Assembly: GCA_002508495.1 (NCBI GenBank)
Contig: DANA01000116.1
Coordinates: forward strand, 1 to 44,696
DNA: 44,696 bases
DNA from: Methanoregula sp. UBA276
GTDB taxonomy: Archaea > Halobacteriota > Methanomicrobia > Methanomicrobiales > Methanospirillaceae
Reading direction: 5' to 3'
Shown here: piece after piece, positions 25,996 to 33,393 of the stretch
Layout: every line of letters begins with the position of its first letter
Position numbering within the stretch: the first letter of the stretch is position 1
Notes under the pieces: model-generated
The model's database searches: none
What the model was told of the DNA's origin: nothing
The model's input: the letters and a program-made list of their open reading frames with translations, nothing else
Program-made: the position numbers and the translations under genes

Positions 25996-26246
25996 ATTTT
26001 GGGAGGTTTGTTCTGCGTTTTGGGGAGGATGGAGCGGGTGTTCTATTCGTTCGCGACCCCATTTGCGAAGATTATCGGGATCCTATTGATCTAATCATAT
26101 GAAACTTATGTGGGGATGAGCATTAGTTAAAATAGAGAAAAACCGGAAATCCGGACCTTTTTTTAGGATTTGGGAGAGTCATAAGCTATTTGTGTGTTAA
26201 TCAGAAAAAGCAAATTTTTTCTCTGTGGGAATTTATTGTTCAAATT
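25996..26246. other. AT-rich intergenic stretch
   Basis: No gene is visible. The composition becomes AT-rich compared with the genes on both sides. CCGG-AAAT-CCGG followed by ACC and seven T (about 26143-26164, plus strand) looks like a terminator, but no plus-strand gene ends before it. Confidence 0.4.
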
Positions 26247-26253
26247 AAAAAAA
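26247..26253 (-). terminator. T-run terminator of the nucleotidyltransferase gene
   Basis: On the minus strand a run of seven T lies 8 bases after the stop codon at 26261. There is no clear stem, which is common for archaeal U-rich termination. Confidence 0.45.
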
Positions 26254-26260
26254 GTGTCTT

Positions 26261-27016
26261 TCAGATGATTGAGATTAAATCCGAACACGCTTTTTGGATC
26301 TCTCTCGTCTCCATCCGGCCGTATCGTTCCCGTGCAGGATCGATTTCCGGTAGCTGCGGGATGATGGGCTTTAGAAATTCGTAATGTGATAGTTCCCGGC
26401 CAAGAATTTCCGGATCGATGTCGTGTCCCCCGTACTTCGGATCGATGAGGGCGATGAGATCCGCACAATCCTTGATCCATTTCAGTTCCTCGTGCTCTTC
26501 ACTGATAAATGGCAGGCCATGATCGAGCCTGTATCTTCTGTCCCATGCGGCCTTGAGTTTCAATAATACCAGAACCGAACGGTTCGGCACGGCGATTTTT
26601 GCTCCTCCGCGAACCCGCATAATTACTGTATTTCCTTCAAGGATCCCGAAACTGAAAGGGATATCGCGGTGCCCTTCGAAGGGATACGGTGATTCACGGG
26701 AGATGAAATCGAGGATAATCCGCCCGTACGGTGTGGTTTTCAGGACCGTTTTGCCAAACGGGTACAGGACATCGTACGTGTAGCCCTCGTTCCGCTGGAG
26801 GTGATACATCAGGCTGTGGCTTGTCCGGCTGTTGGTGACAAGATCGATATCCACCGATCCAAGGTACCGATTGTATGCGTCCACCGCCCAGCCGCCAATG
26901 AGAACGATAGCCGGCAGGCCCGGTGAATCGTTTCGTGCGCCGGCCCAGGTACCGATCCTGTTCAGTTCCCGGCCGGACAGTTCGACGATTTCGGGGCTTA
27001 TATCATAGACCGGCAT
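26261..27016 (-). CDS. AbiEii-like nucleotidyltransferase (candidate toxin)
   Basis: The 251-residue protein has the polymerase-beta-type nucleotidyltransferase pattern: GGWAVDAY (41-48), then VDIDLV with metal-binding D56 and D58, and a third acidic residue in RIILDFIS. Lys residues and KDCADLIALID further on fit the AbiEii/MNT helical part. Such proteins form the toxin half of type IV AbiE systems, where they transfer nucleotides to tRNA acceptor ends. ATG 27016 overlaps the upstream AbiEi-like gene by 14 bases; TTG 27034 is an alternative. The coupling order regulator-then-transferase is the AbiE order. Antibiotic-type nucleotidyltransferases are a less likely relative. Confidence 0.72.
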   Translation of the reverse strand: MPVYDISPEIVELSGRELNRIGTWAGARNDSPGLPAIVLIGGWAVDAYNRYLGSVDIDLVTNSRTSHSLMYHLQRNEGYTYDVLYPFGKTVLKTTPYGRIILDFISRESPYPFEGHRDIPFSFGILEGNTVIMRVRGGAKIAVPNRSVLVLLKLKAAWDRRYRLDHGLPFISEEHEELKWIKDCADLIALIDPKYGGHDIDPEILGRELSHYEFLKPIIPQLPEIDPARERYGRMETREIQKACSDLISII

Positions 27017-28010
27017 ACCTGTCCGCCATGGCAATGGTCAGATCCCTTGCCCCGTAGCCAAGCCCGGCCAGATCGAGAAGTGTCTGGGACGGGGATGTGA
27101 TCATAATCGATTCCCGTTCTCTCGCATCGGTGAATACGTCGCGGTCGGGGGTATAGATCACGGCACGGACTGTATTCTCTTTCTGTGTCCCGAAGTTCTC
27201 CTTAAACCGGGCGATGGTCTCTTTCTCGAGATAGAGGGAGACGAGATCCTGCCGTATTGCAAAGGATGTGTAAAGGCCGCCGGCCGTGTAGGTAGTAAAT
27301 GCGAATGGGATTTTCTCATCCCGGAGGGCCCGTGTAATCTCCCGGGCTGCAGCATGGGATCCGGTGAAATCGATGGCGGTCTCCATGGCTTCAAGATTTT
27401 TCATGGGACGCTCCCATGCAATGCCATTGAAAAGATTTTTCATATCGGAAATCGAGACATAGCCTCCTTCTTTTTTCACGACATTCTGCTCGTGCAGGAT
27501 TCCGATGACCCGGTGCGCCCATGCATAGGAAACATTCTCTTTGAGGGCGAGTTGCCGGATTGATGTGCTTTTCTCCATGATGAGGCGGGTTACGATACGC
27601 CAGGATTTCTGCGAACTGATGCGGAACTTGCTGGTCTGGTATTCGCGTCCCGGGGGAGTGCCGACCGACCACGGGATCTTCACGATCCGGATGTCCAGTT
27701 CCCGGGCAAGCATCTCCTCCCGGGCATTGATGGTCTTAACCGCAAGCACGAGCTGCAACGGCTGCCGGCCCGGCTTCTTCTGCCAGAGTTCCCGCTGGAG
27801 GTTCATGCGTGCAATCGTATCGATGGATGGACGTGTCTGTTTTATCTCGACGAAATAGATCCGTCCCCCGCTCTGGAACACGATATCCGGCCTCAGGGGA
27901 AGTGCGGTGTCCAGTGAATCATACAGGGAAGCCAGGTCCACGTCCGCTGTATCCGCCGGGAGGTCCAGCTGCTTCCGGATGAAATCCCCGATATTCTCCT
28001 GCTCCTGCAT
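27003..28010 (-). CDS. AbiEi-like regulator with N-terminal PD-(D/E)XK-like domain
   Basis: Three parts are visible. Residues 30-115 read as a PD-(D/E)XK nuclease-like fold: RPDIVF (D42) and RIYFVEIKQT (E55, K57). Residues about 130-200 form a winged helix (SIRQLALKENVSYAWAHRVI, then EQNVVKKEGGYVSI). The C-terminal part (about 215-335) ends in SPSQTLLDLAGLGYGARDL, like the C-terminal region of AbiEi antitoxins. AbiEi proteins repress their own operon and neutralise AbiEii; here the repeats around the promoter fit that. The extra nuclease-like domain is not usual for AbiEi. ATG 28010 has no ribosome site and lies 27 bases from a TATA box, so the transcript is probably leaderless. Confidence 0.68.
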   Translation of the reverse strand: MQEQENIGDFIRKQLDLPADTADVDLASLYDSLDTALPLRPDIVFQSGGRIYFVEIKQTRPSIDTIARMNLQRELWQKKPGRQPLQLVLAVKTINAREEMLARELDIRIVKIPWSVGTPPGREYQTSKFRISSQKSWRIVTRLIMEKSTSIRQLALKENVSYAWAHRVIGILHEQNVVKKEGGYVSISDMKNLFNGIAWERPMKNLEAMETAIDFTGSHAAAREITRALRDEKIPFAFTTYTAGGLYTSFAIRQDLVSLYLEKETIARFKENFGTQKENTVRAVIYTPDRDVFTDARERESIMITSPSQTLLDLAGLGYGARDLTIAMADRYAGL

Positions 28011-28012
28011 AA

Positions 28013-28032
28013 TTATCACTTATTGGTGATAA
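28013..28032. promoter_or_regulatory. operator 1, TTATCAC-N6-GTGATAA
   Basis: A perfect 7-bp inverted repeat with a 6-base centre lies between the TATA box and the start codon of the AbiEi-like gene. A protein bound here would block transcription initiation. Confidence 0.7.
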
Positions 28033-28041
28033 CTATTTAAA
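28033..28041 (-). promoter_or_regulatory. TATA box of the AbiE-like operon
   Basis: TTTAAATA on the minus strand lies about 27 bases before ATG 28010 and between the two full operators, so repression by occlusion is likely. Confidence 0.65.
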
Positions 28042-28043
28042 GG

Positions 28044-28097
28044 TATCACTGATATGTATCACTGATTGGTGATAGGTTCGGGAGGGTATTAGTGATA
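28044..28097. promoter_or_regulatory. operator 2 and two half-sites
   Basis: TATCAC-N6-GTGATA (28057-28074) is a 6-bp inverted repeat matching operator 1 in arm sequence and spacing. Lone half-sites TATCAC (28044-28049) and GTGATA (28092-28097) flank it. Confidence 0.65.
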
Positions 28098-28233
28098 GGG
28101 GGTTAGGTGGCAGGGTTTTTTTCATTGTTGGAAGAATTCAGTTTTTTGGCCTTATTCACTAGTAATCTTCATGGTGCTTGATTCCGAAATGATTGTATAC
28201 TGAGAATAATCGGGTTTTCAACCAGTTTCGTTC

Positions 28234-28818
28234 CTACGCTTTTGTCATCCCCCTCTCCACAATCCCGCCAATCAGCCGGTCCACCTGCCGGATCCGTTCG
28301 TTCACCCGTGCACGGGACTCATCATCAAGCCCTTGAAAGTACAGCGGGGGCTCTGCATCCACGATAAGTTTCCCGTCATCATCCATCGCAACCGTCCAGC
28401 AATAGCACCAGACCCGGACTTCGATGATCGGGTCCTCAAGCGTGGGCCGGAGGAGATCTGCGACAACAGGATCGGATAAACTTGCAACCTTGTGGCCGCC
28501 AATCTTTCCCACCTTCAGGCCGTCAAATAATTTGCGCTTTCCATTGAGCTCGACCAGCAGGTGGTCCCGCACTGCAATGGAGAGGTCTTCTCCAGAAGGC
28601 TCGGCAATTTTCCGGATACAATCGAGATCATGATCGATCCAGGAAATCCCTCCGCGGAAGTCATGGCCGATCTCCGCGGCGATGCTCATCGTGAACCGGT
28701 CCTCCGGCGTTTCCGGGTCCGGCACTGCAGTCACGCTGACGCTCACGATCTCGAGCACGCCATCTGAAAGAAGATCCTGCTGTGCTTCCGGTGTCAGTAC
28801 GTCATAGAGTTCTGTCAT
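28234..28818 (-). CDS. hypothetical protein, 194 aa
   Basis: I do not recognise this protein. It is acidic and looks soluble, with alternating beta strands and a few helices: TPEAQQDLLSDGVLEIVSVSV, then GISWIDHDLDCIRKI, then VWCYCWTVAMDDDGKLIV and a C-terminal helix RVNERIRQVDRLIGGIV. ATG 28818 is secure: AAAGGAGG lies 6 bases before it. A longer frame from 29181 has no such site and its N-terminal part looks non-coding. It stands alone between the AbiE-like pair and the unrecognised genes at 29.2-30.2 kb. Confidence 0.7.
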   Translation of the reverse strand: MTELYDVLTPEAQQDLLSDGVLEIVSVSVTAVPDPETPEDRFTMSIAAEIGHDFRGGISWIDHDLDCIRKIAEPSGEDLSIAVRDHLLVELNGKRKLFDGLKVGKIGGHKVASLSDPVVADLLRPTLEDPIIEVRVWCYCWTVAMDDDGKLIVDAEPPLYFQGLDDESRARVNERIRQVDRLIGGIVERGMTKA

Positions 28819-29220
28819 GGTTGTCCTCCTTTGTTGTTCATCGCATCTCCCGGATATTTCTGCCCGTAAATCTCCGGTTTTCGGTTCTTCTGCGCTCCGG
28901 ATCTTTCTGACGCTCTTTTCGGGCAGGTGGTAAATGTGCCCCTCTGCTCCCCCTCGCAGAGATAGCTCCTCGCCGGCGATCCGACCGACGAAACCCTGTC
29001 CAGAATCAGGGTATGGCCCGACTTTTCCACCCATAACTGATCTATACCGGCCGATTTTTGGCAGGCATTCCGGGGAGATACTGCCAGACGGGGCCTGAAA
29101 CGGCCTCCGTCCAAAACCACCGGCCGATTTTTTGACGATTCCGGCCGAAAAAGTGTACCGGGCTTGGTCATCGGAGGCCAAAATGGCCCCGGATGGATAT
29201 CCCTCTCCCGGGTGGGATCT
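28819..29220. other. 402-base intergenic stretch with direct repeats
   Basis: No convincing gene. ACCGGCCGATTTTTG occurs at 29046-29060 and again, with one more T, at 29119-29134; CCGGCCGAAAAAG follows at 29141-29153, partly as its complement. The repeats flank a GC-rich segment that can pair with itself (ACGGGGCCTG with CGGCCTCCGT). The open frames through the region lack ribosome sites. Confidence 0.45.
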
Positions 29221-29937
29221 CTACGACGGGGAACGGTCATCCCCCCCTGGTAATGCATTCCCGTGAGCCCCTGCGGCGGGCCCGGTGGGGGGATGTGCCC
29301 CGGGCTCCGCCTCTTTTGCCCGTCTCATCTCCGCAGCCCGGTGCCGGAGGTACCGGATCGGTGCCGGCTCGCGAACGATGCCGGCAGTCGGGGCCGGCGT
29401 TCCGGGCGCTGGCGATGGTGTGCCGGTTGTCGCAGCCGGTACCATGCCGGGTGCCGGGCCGTTTTCACCAGCGGTCAGCGGTTCTTCCGGGACAGCAGCT
29501 GTCGGTTGCATGGGAAGCCCGGTCTTCTTCCGTGACTTCCTCCACCGCGGCCGCTTCTTACCGGCCAGTGCTCCCTTGACCAGCGGTGCCCGCAAACTTC
29601 CCAGCATGTCGAGCTCGGTAATTGTTGCACTTTCAATCCGGAAGAACCGCATCGTACCCCAAGGTGCCCAGAGCCAGAGCTCGCGGGAGAAGCCGGGGGG
29701 AAGGACTGCCGCATTCATCCGGTCGATTGTGTCGGCATAGTCTCTTGCGATCCCGGCAAGGGAACCGTGGATCCGCAGCGCCCGCTCGACCCGGATGGCA
29801 GCCGGCCCGGCCGGCCCGGGAGTCATGAAATCGAAGCAGCTGCCGGTCCTCTGCTCGAAGAACATCACTTCGCCCCGGCGGTGTGCGACCGGCATCGCGG
29901 CGTCAAGCGCCCGGGCTGACCGCGGCCCCCGTCTCAG
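29221..29937 (-). CDS. hypothetical protein with possible restriction-endonuclease-like core and Pro/Ala-rich tail
   Basis: The N-terminal 110 residues contain RRGEVMFFEQRTGSCFDFMT and PAAIRVERALRIHG, a strand pattern with Asp and a following R-V-E-R that is reminiscent of the core of restriction-endonuclease-like proteins; this is a loose resemblance. SRELWLWAPWGTMRFFRI follows. From about residue 145 the protein is basic, then Pro/Ala/Thr-rich and disordered. There is no good ATG near the front of the conserved part: ATG 29898 lacks a ribosome site, while CTG 29937 has GGAGGTG 4 bases before it and overlaps the upstream stop as CTGA. I use CTG 29937 as the best guess. Confidence 0.45.
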   Translation of the reverse strand: MRRGPRSARALDAAMPVAHRRGEVMFFEQRTGSCFDFMTPGPAGPAAIRVERALRIHGSLAGIARDYADTIDRMNAAVLPPGFSRELWLWAPWGTMRFFRIESATITELDMLGSLRAPLVKGALAGKKRPRWRKSRKKTGLPMQPTAAVPEEPLTAGENGPAPGMVPAATTGTPSPAPGTPAPTAGIVREPAPIRYLRHRAAEMRRAKEAEPGAHPPTGPAAGAHGNALPGGDDRSPS

Positions 29938-30239
29938 GAAGCACCTCCGGCGGTCATGGGTATACCCGATCCCCGGTGCCGGTCTTCCGGTTGTCGTTTC
30001 ACCAAAGGATGGGCATGTTCGTTCCCTGACATCGCGCGGGAGTTTCCGGTCATGCCCCCGCGGCTGCAATGGAGGATTGTCCGGTTTCTTGTACCAGAAT
30101 TTTCATTCCTTCCGACAGTCATCAGGTTTATTTCCAGCAAGCAGGACTGCGGATGTAAAACGATCCGCTCCGCTCCATGCGGGTGCCGTCCGGCCGCAAT
30201 GATCTTCATGTCCAGGGGATTGCAGATATCGCAAAACAT
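29934..30239 (-). CDS. hypothetical small protein, 101 aa
   Basis: The frame begins MFCDICNPLDMKIIAAGRHP, has three Cys in the first 34 residues, and ends in TGA 29934. A TATA-like TATTTAAT lies about 33 bases before the ATG, and the first 40 codons follow the GC-ending codon use of neighbouring genes. Later codons are less typical. Its last codons hold GGAGGTG for the next gene. I do not recognise a family. It might instead be the N-terminal part of one longer protein with the next frame, broken by a frameshift. Confidence 0.35.
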   Translation of the reverse strand: MFCDICNPLDMKIIAAGRHPHGAERIVLHPQSCLLEINLMTVGRNENSGTRNRTILHCSRGGMTGNSRAMSGNEHAHPLVKRQPEDRHRGSGIPMTAGGAS

Positions 30240-30355
30240 GGTGATTAATCGATCAAGGAGATGGCCAATTAAATACTAATTGGTGGCTGTTTACGACGGA
30301 GAATCGACGGATATTGAAATTAATATTTTCCCTGCATATTTGACAAGATCTTAAT

Positions 30356-30369
30356 ATTGCGCGCGCAAT
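30356..30369. promoter_or_regulatory. palindrome ATTGCGCGCGCAAT before the UPF0305 gene
   Basis: A perfect 14-base palindrome lies in an AT-rich stretch 83 bases before the ATG of the UPF0305 gene and about 115 bases before the divergent gene at 30239. It could be a shared operator; no binding protein can be named. Confidence 0.45.
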
Positions 30370-30451
30370 GATATGATGTAAATCATGAATCCGGTCTCCG
30401 CAATTCTTTTTGCCGGGCGGACACAACCATTCATCCAGGTACTGACCGCTC

Positions 30452-31135
30452 ATGGCTCTCCTCCCTTTTAAAAACCGGCAGGCAGTCCCGCTGGGAAACC
30501 CGGCTGACCGGATCCGGCAGGAATGCGCGGATCTGATGGCGGCACCAACGCGCGGAACGCTTGGTGAAAAGATTGCCCTCCTCGTCCTCGCCCATTCCCC
30601 CGTTGATATCCAGCAGATGAAACGGAATTTCGAGACCAAAGTCAGGGATCTTGATCCTGAATACCGCGAGAGGTTGACGAAGAAGATAGCCGAACACCTG
30701 CTCGGGACATACCAGCGGATCCGGCTTGACAACCAGCAGGGTGTTTACAAGACCATGGTGCAGCCGGTTAGTGGGATGCAGAAAACCTACTGGACGATGG
30801 TTGCCGGCCAGTGCAGCAAAGGAGAAGGCGGGGATGCCCCCTCGATCCGGTTCCTCAAGTATCTCCTTGCCGGTTACTGCATGATCGTGCTCGACGAGCC
30901 CGGTCACCCGGTCGGCATGCCGTTTCCCGGAAACGATACCGTGCAGATCGTTGATGGCACCTGGTACTGCCCGGTCCGGGACAAGGCCGGGGACGTTGAC
31001 GCAGCGCTCTGCCCGTTCTGCCCGGCACTCCAGACCCCGGATATCGGGTACCTCCGTCCGCCCGTTGGCGGGAGCGAGCACCGGAAGCAGGAGTATATTG
31101 ACCATATGCACCAGCATCACCATTTCAACGGGTAG
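30452..31135 (+). CDS. UPF0305 / DUF2115 protein
   Basis: The 227-residue protein ends in a pattern typical of the methanogen UPF0305 family: YCPVRDKAGDVDAALCPFCP with three cysteines, after GYCMIVLDEPGHPVGMPFPG. The cysteines may hold a metal. Family function is not known, and members are found mainly in methanogens, so it supports the taxonomic reading. A His-rich tail (HMHQHHHF) could also bind metal. A T-run at 31149-31156 follows the stop. Confidence 0.82.
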   Translation: MALLPFKNRQAVPLGNPADRIRQECADLMAAPTRGTLGEKIALLVLAHSPVDIQQMKRNFETKVRDLDPEYRERLTKKIAEHLLGTYQRIRLDNQQGVYKTMVQPVSGMQKTYWTMVAGQCSKGEGGDAPSIRFLKYLLAGYCMIVLDEPGHPVGMPFPGNDTVQIVDGTWYCPVRDKAGDVDAALCPFCPALQTPDIGYLRPPVGGSEHRKQEYIDHMHQHHHFNG

Positions 31136-31148
31136 GAAACAAAACCCG

Positions 31149-31156
31149 TTTTTTTT
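31149..31156 (+). terminator. T-run terminator of the UPF0305 gene
   Basis: Eight T follow AAACCCG 13 bases after the stop codon. ACCCG and the preceding CGGGT around the stop could pair. Confidence 0.45.
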
Positions 31157-31290
31157 AAAAGGGCTTCTCTCGTTTCAGCCAGACACCCGCCACTGACCGA
31201 GATTTTATGTAATGCAATGCCCATGAGTTGTACGGGAAACTTTATAAAAAAAATAACAGACATCTCCCTTTAATTTACGGGGTCGTGACC

Positions 31291-33393
31291 ATGAATACTA
31301 CCCAGCTGCTGACAGACAATCCCACGCTCTATATCAACCGCGAACTGAGCTGGGTCCGGTTCAACCGCCATGTACTGGACGAGGCGCTCGATACCACCCA
31401 CCCGCTGCTCGAACGGGTCAAGTTCCTTGCCATCTTTGCCAACAACCTCGACGAGTTCTTCATGATCCGGGTCTCGGGTCTCCAGCGGCAGGTAGCAAAA
31501 GGGGTACTGAAAGTGCCGCCGGATGGCATGACCCCGGCAGAACAGCTCCAGGCCATCCACAGCATGCTGCTTCCTGACCTTGCGACCCAGAACGACTGCT
31601 GGCATAAAGAGCTCCTGCCGGCAATGGCAAAGGCCGGTATCCATTTTCACACGTATTCCGATCTCACCCCGCCACAGAAAGAGGCCATTGATACGTACTT
31701 CTCAAACGAGGTCTTCCCGGTCCTGACCCCGCTTGCTTTTGACAGCTCGCACCCGTTCCCGTTCATCTCCAACCTTTCCTTAAACCTTGCTATCATCGTC
31801 CGTGACCAGAACAAGAAAGAGTATTTTGCCCGGGTGAAGGTGCCCACCAACCTCTTTCCCCGGCTCGTGCGACTCCCGCTTCCCGATGGCAGGACCTGCC
31901 GGGACGACCGGGCGGTTCATCTCATCTTCTTAGAGGATATCATCGCTGCCCATGTCAGCATGCTCTTTCCCGGTCTTGAGGTTATTGCCACGTTCACGTT
32001 CCGGATAACACGGGACGCTGACCTGGAGATTGAGGTGGATGAGGCATCCGACCTGCTGACAACGGTCGAGGAGATCATGGAACAGCGTGCCCGCGGAAAA
32101 CCGGTGCGGATCGAGATCGACTGCTCCATGCATGACGGCATCTGCCACATGCTCGAGAAGAAACTCGGGGTAACGTCCGGCATGATCTACCGCGTCAGCC
32201 ACCCGGTCGGGATGGCCGATCTCATGCAGCTTATGGGCCTTGACCGTCCCGATCTCAAGGACGTCCCGTTCCAGCCATCCCTGCCGGCAGAACTCTCGGA
32301 GGGGCGGGACATTTTTGCCGCAATCCGCCACCACGACATCCTCCTCTATCACCCGTACGACAGTTTTACACCGGTGGTAAATTTTATCCGGCAGGCCGCC
32401 CAGGACCCGGACGTGCTTGCTATCAAGATCACGCTCTACCGGGTCGGCCCGAACTCGCCGATGGTGAACGCCCTCATGGAGGCGCGGGAGAACGGCAAGG
32501 CAGTTGCCGCACTCATCGAACTCAAGGCCCGCTTTGACGAGGAGAACAACATCGGGTGGGCACGGGCGCTGGAACGCGAAGGAGTTCACGTGGTCTACGG
32601 GGTAGTCGGCCTCAAGGTCCATGCCAAGCTCTGCATGGTCATACGGCGGGAAAAAGACGGGATCCGTCGCTATATGCATCTTGGAACCGGCAACTATAAC
32701 TCAACAACTGCCCGTATCTACACGGACTTCGCTCTTATGACCTGCGACCGGAAGATCGGCGAGGATGTTGCGCATCTCTTCAATTTCCTGACCGGGTACG
32801 CACGGATCGAATCGTATCACAAGCTCCTTGTCGCCCCGGTCACCATGCGCCAGAGGATCCTTTCCTTGATCGAGCGCGAAGTGACCCGTCACGCGGAACA
32901 CGGCCACGGGCACCTGATCTTCAAGATGAACGCACTGGTTGACCCGGAATGCATCACTGCCCTGTACAAGGCTTCCCAGTGCGGGGTTACGATCGACCTC
33001 CAGGTGCGGGGGATCTGCTGCCTCCGCCCGGGCGTTCCGGGATTCTCCGAGACCATAACCGTCACATCGATTGTTGGCCGGTTCCTCGAACATGCCCGTA
33101 TTTACTGCTTCAACAATGGCGGGAACCCGGAAGTCTATCTCGGGAGTGCCGACCTGATGCCCCGGAATCTCGACCGGAGGGTAGAGGTGCTCTTTCCGGT
33201 CGAGGATCCGTCAACCCGCGTGGCCATTGTCAGTGCGATACTGCCGGTGCAGCTTGGCGACACGATCAAGGTCCGTATCATGAACCCGGACGGGACGTAC
33301 TCCCGGGCCATTCCCGCTGAGACTCCCGAACCGGTAAATGCCCAGTCATGGCTGGTTGAACACCGGGGAAGCTGGCATGATGCAGTCCCCTGA
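31291..33393 (+). CDS. ppk: polyphosphate kinase 1
   Basis: Makes inorganic polyphosphate from ATP, and the reverse. N-terminal YINRELSWVRFNRHVLDEAL and NNLDEFFMIRVSGL are Ppk1 signatures; the catalytic, autophosphorylated His is probably H444 in LKVHAKLCMV, with H601 in FLEHARIYCF as the second conserved His and HLGTGNYNSTTARIYTDF between. The 700-residue length is usual. ATG 31291 is used; the in-frame start at 31228 would include the probable TATA box (TTTATAAAAA near 31242). It overlaps the CHAD-HD gene by 17 bases and forms an operon with it and ppx. PPK1 in archaea is likely of bacterial origin. Confidence 0.95.
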   Translation: MNTTQLLTDNPTLYINRELSWVRFNRHVLDEALDTTHPLLERVKFLAIFANNLDEFFMIRVSGLQRQVAKGVLKVPPDGMTPAEQLQAIHSMLLPDLATQNDCWHKELLPAMAKAGIHFHTYSDLTPPQKEAIDTYFSNEVFPVLTPLAFDSSHPFPFISNLSLNLAIIVRDQNKKEYFARVKVPTNLFPRLVRLPLPDGRTCRDDRAVHLIFLEDIIAAHVSMLFPGLEVIATFTFRITRDADLEIEVDEASDLLTTVEEIMEQRARGKPVRIEIDCSMHDGICHMLEKKLGVTSGMIYRVSHPVGMADLMQLMGLDRPDLKDVPFQPSLPAELSEGRDIFAAIRHHDILLYHPYDSFTPVVNFIRQAAQDPDVLAIKITLYRVGPNSPMVNALMEARENGKAVAALIELKARFDEENNIGWARALEREGVHVVYGVVGLKVHAKLCMVIRREKDGIRRYMHLGTGNYNSTTARIYTDFALMTCDRKIGEDVAHLFNFLTGYARIESYHKLLVAPVTMRQRILSLIEREVTRHAEHGHGHLIFKMNALVDPECITALYKASQCGVTIDLQVRGICCLRPGVPGFSETITVTSIVGRFLEHARIYCFNNGGNPEVYLGSADLMPRNLDRRVEVLFPVEDPSTRVAIVSAILPVQLGDTIKVRIMNPDGTYSRAIPAETPEPVNAQSWLVEHRGSWHDAVP

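Noticed and set aside
28819..29181. N-terminal extension of the 194-aa hypothetical protein to 29181
   Set aside because: The strong ribosome site AAAGGAGG lies directly before ATG 28818 and the extension is low-complexity with no site of its own.
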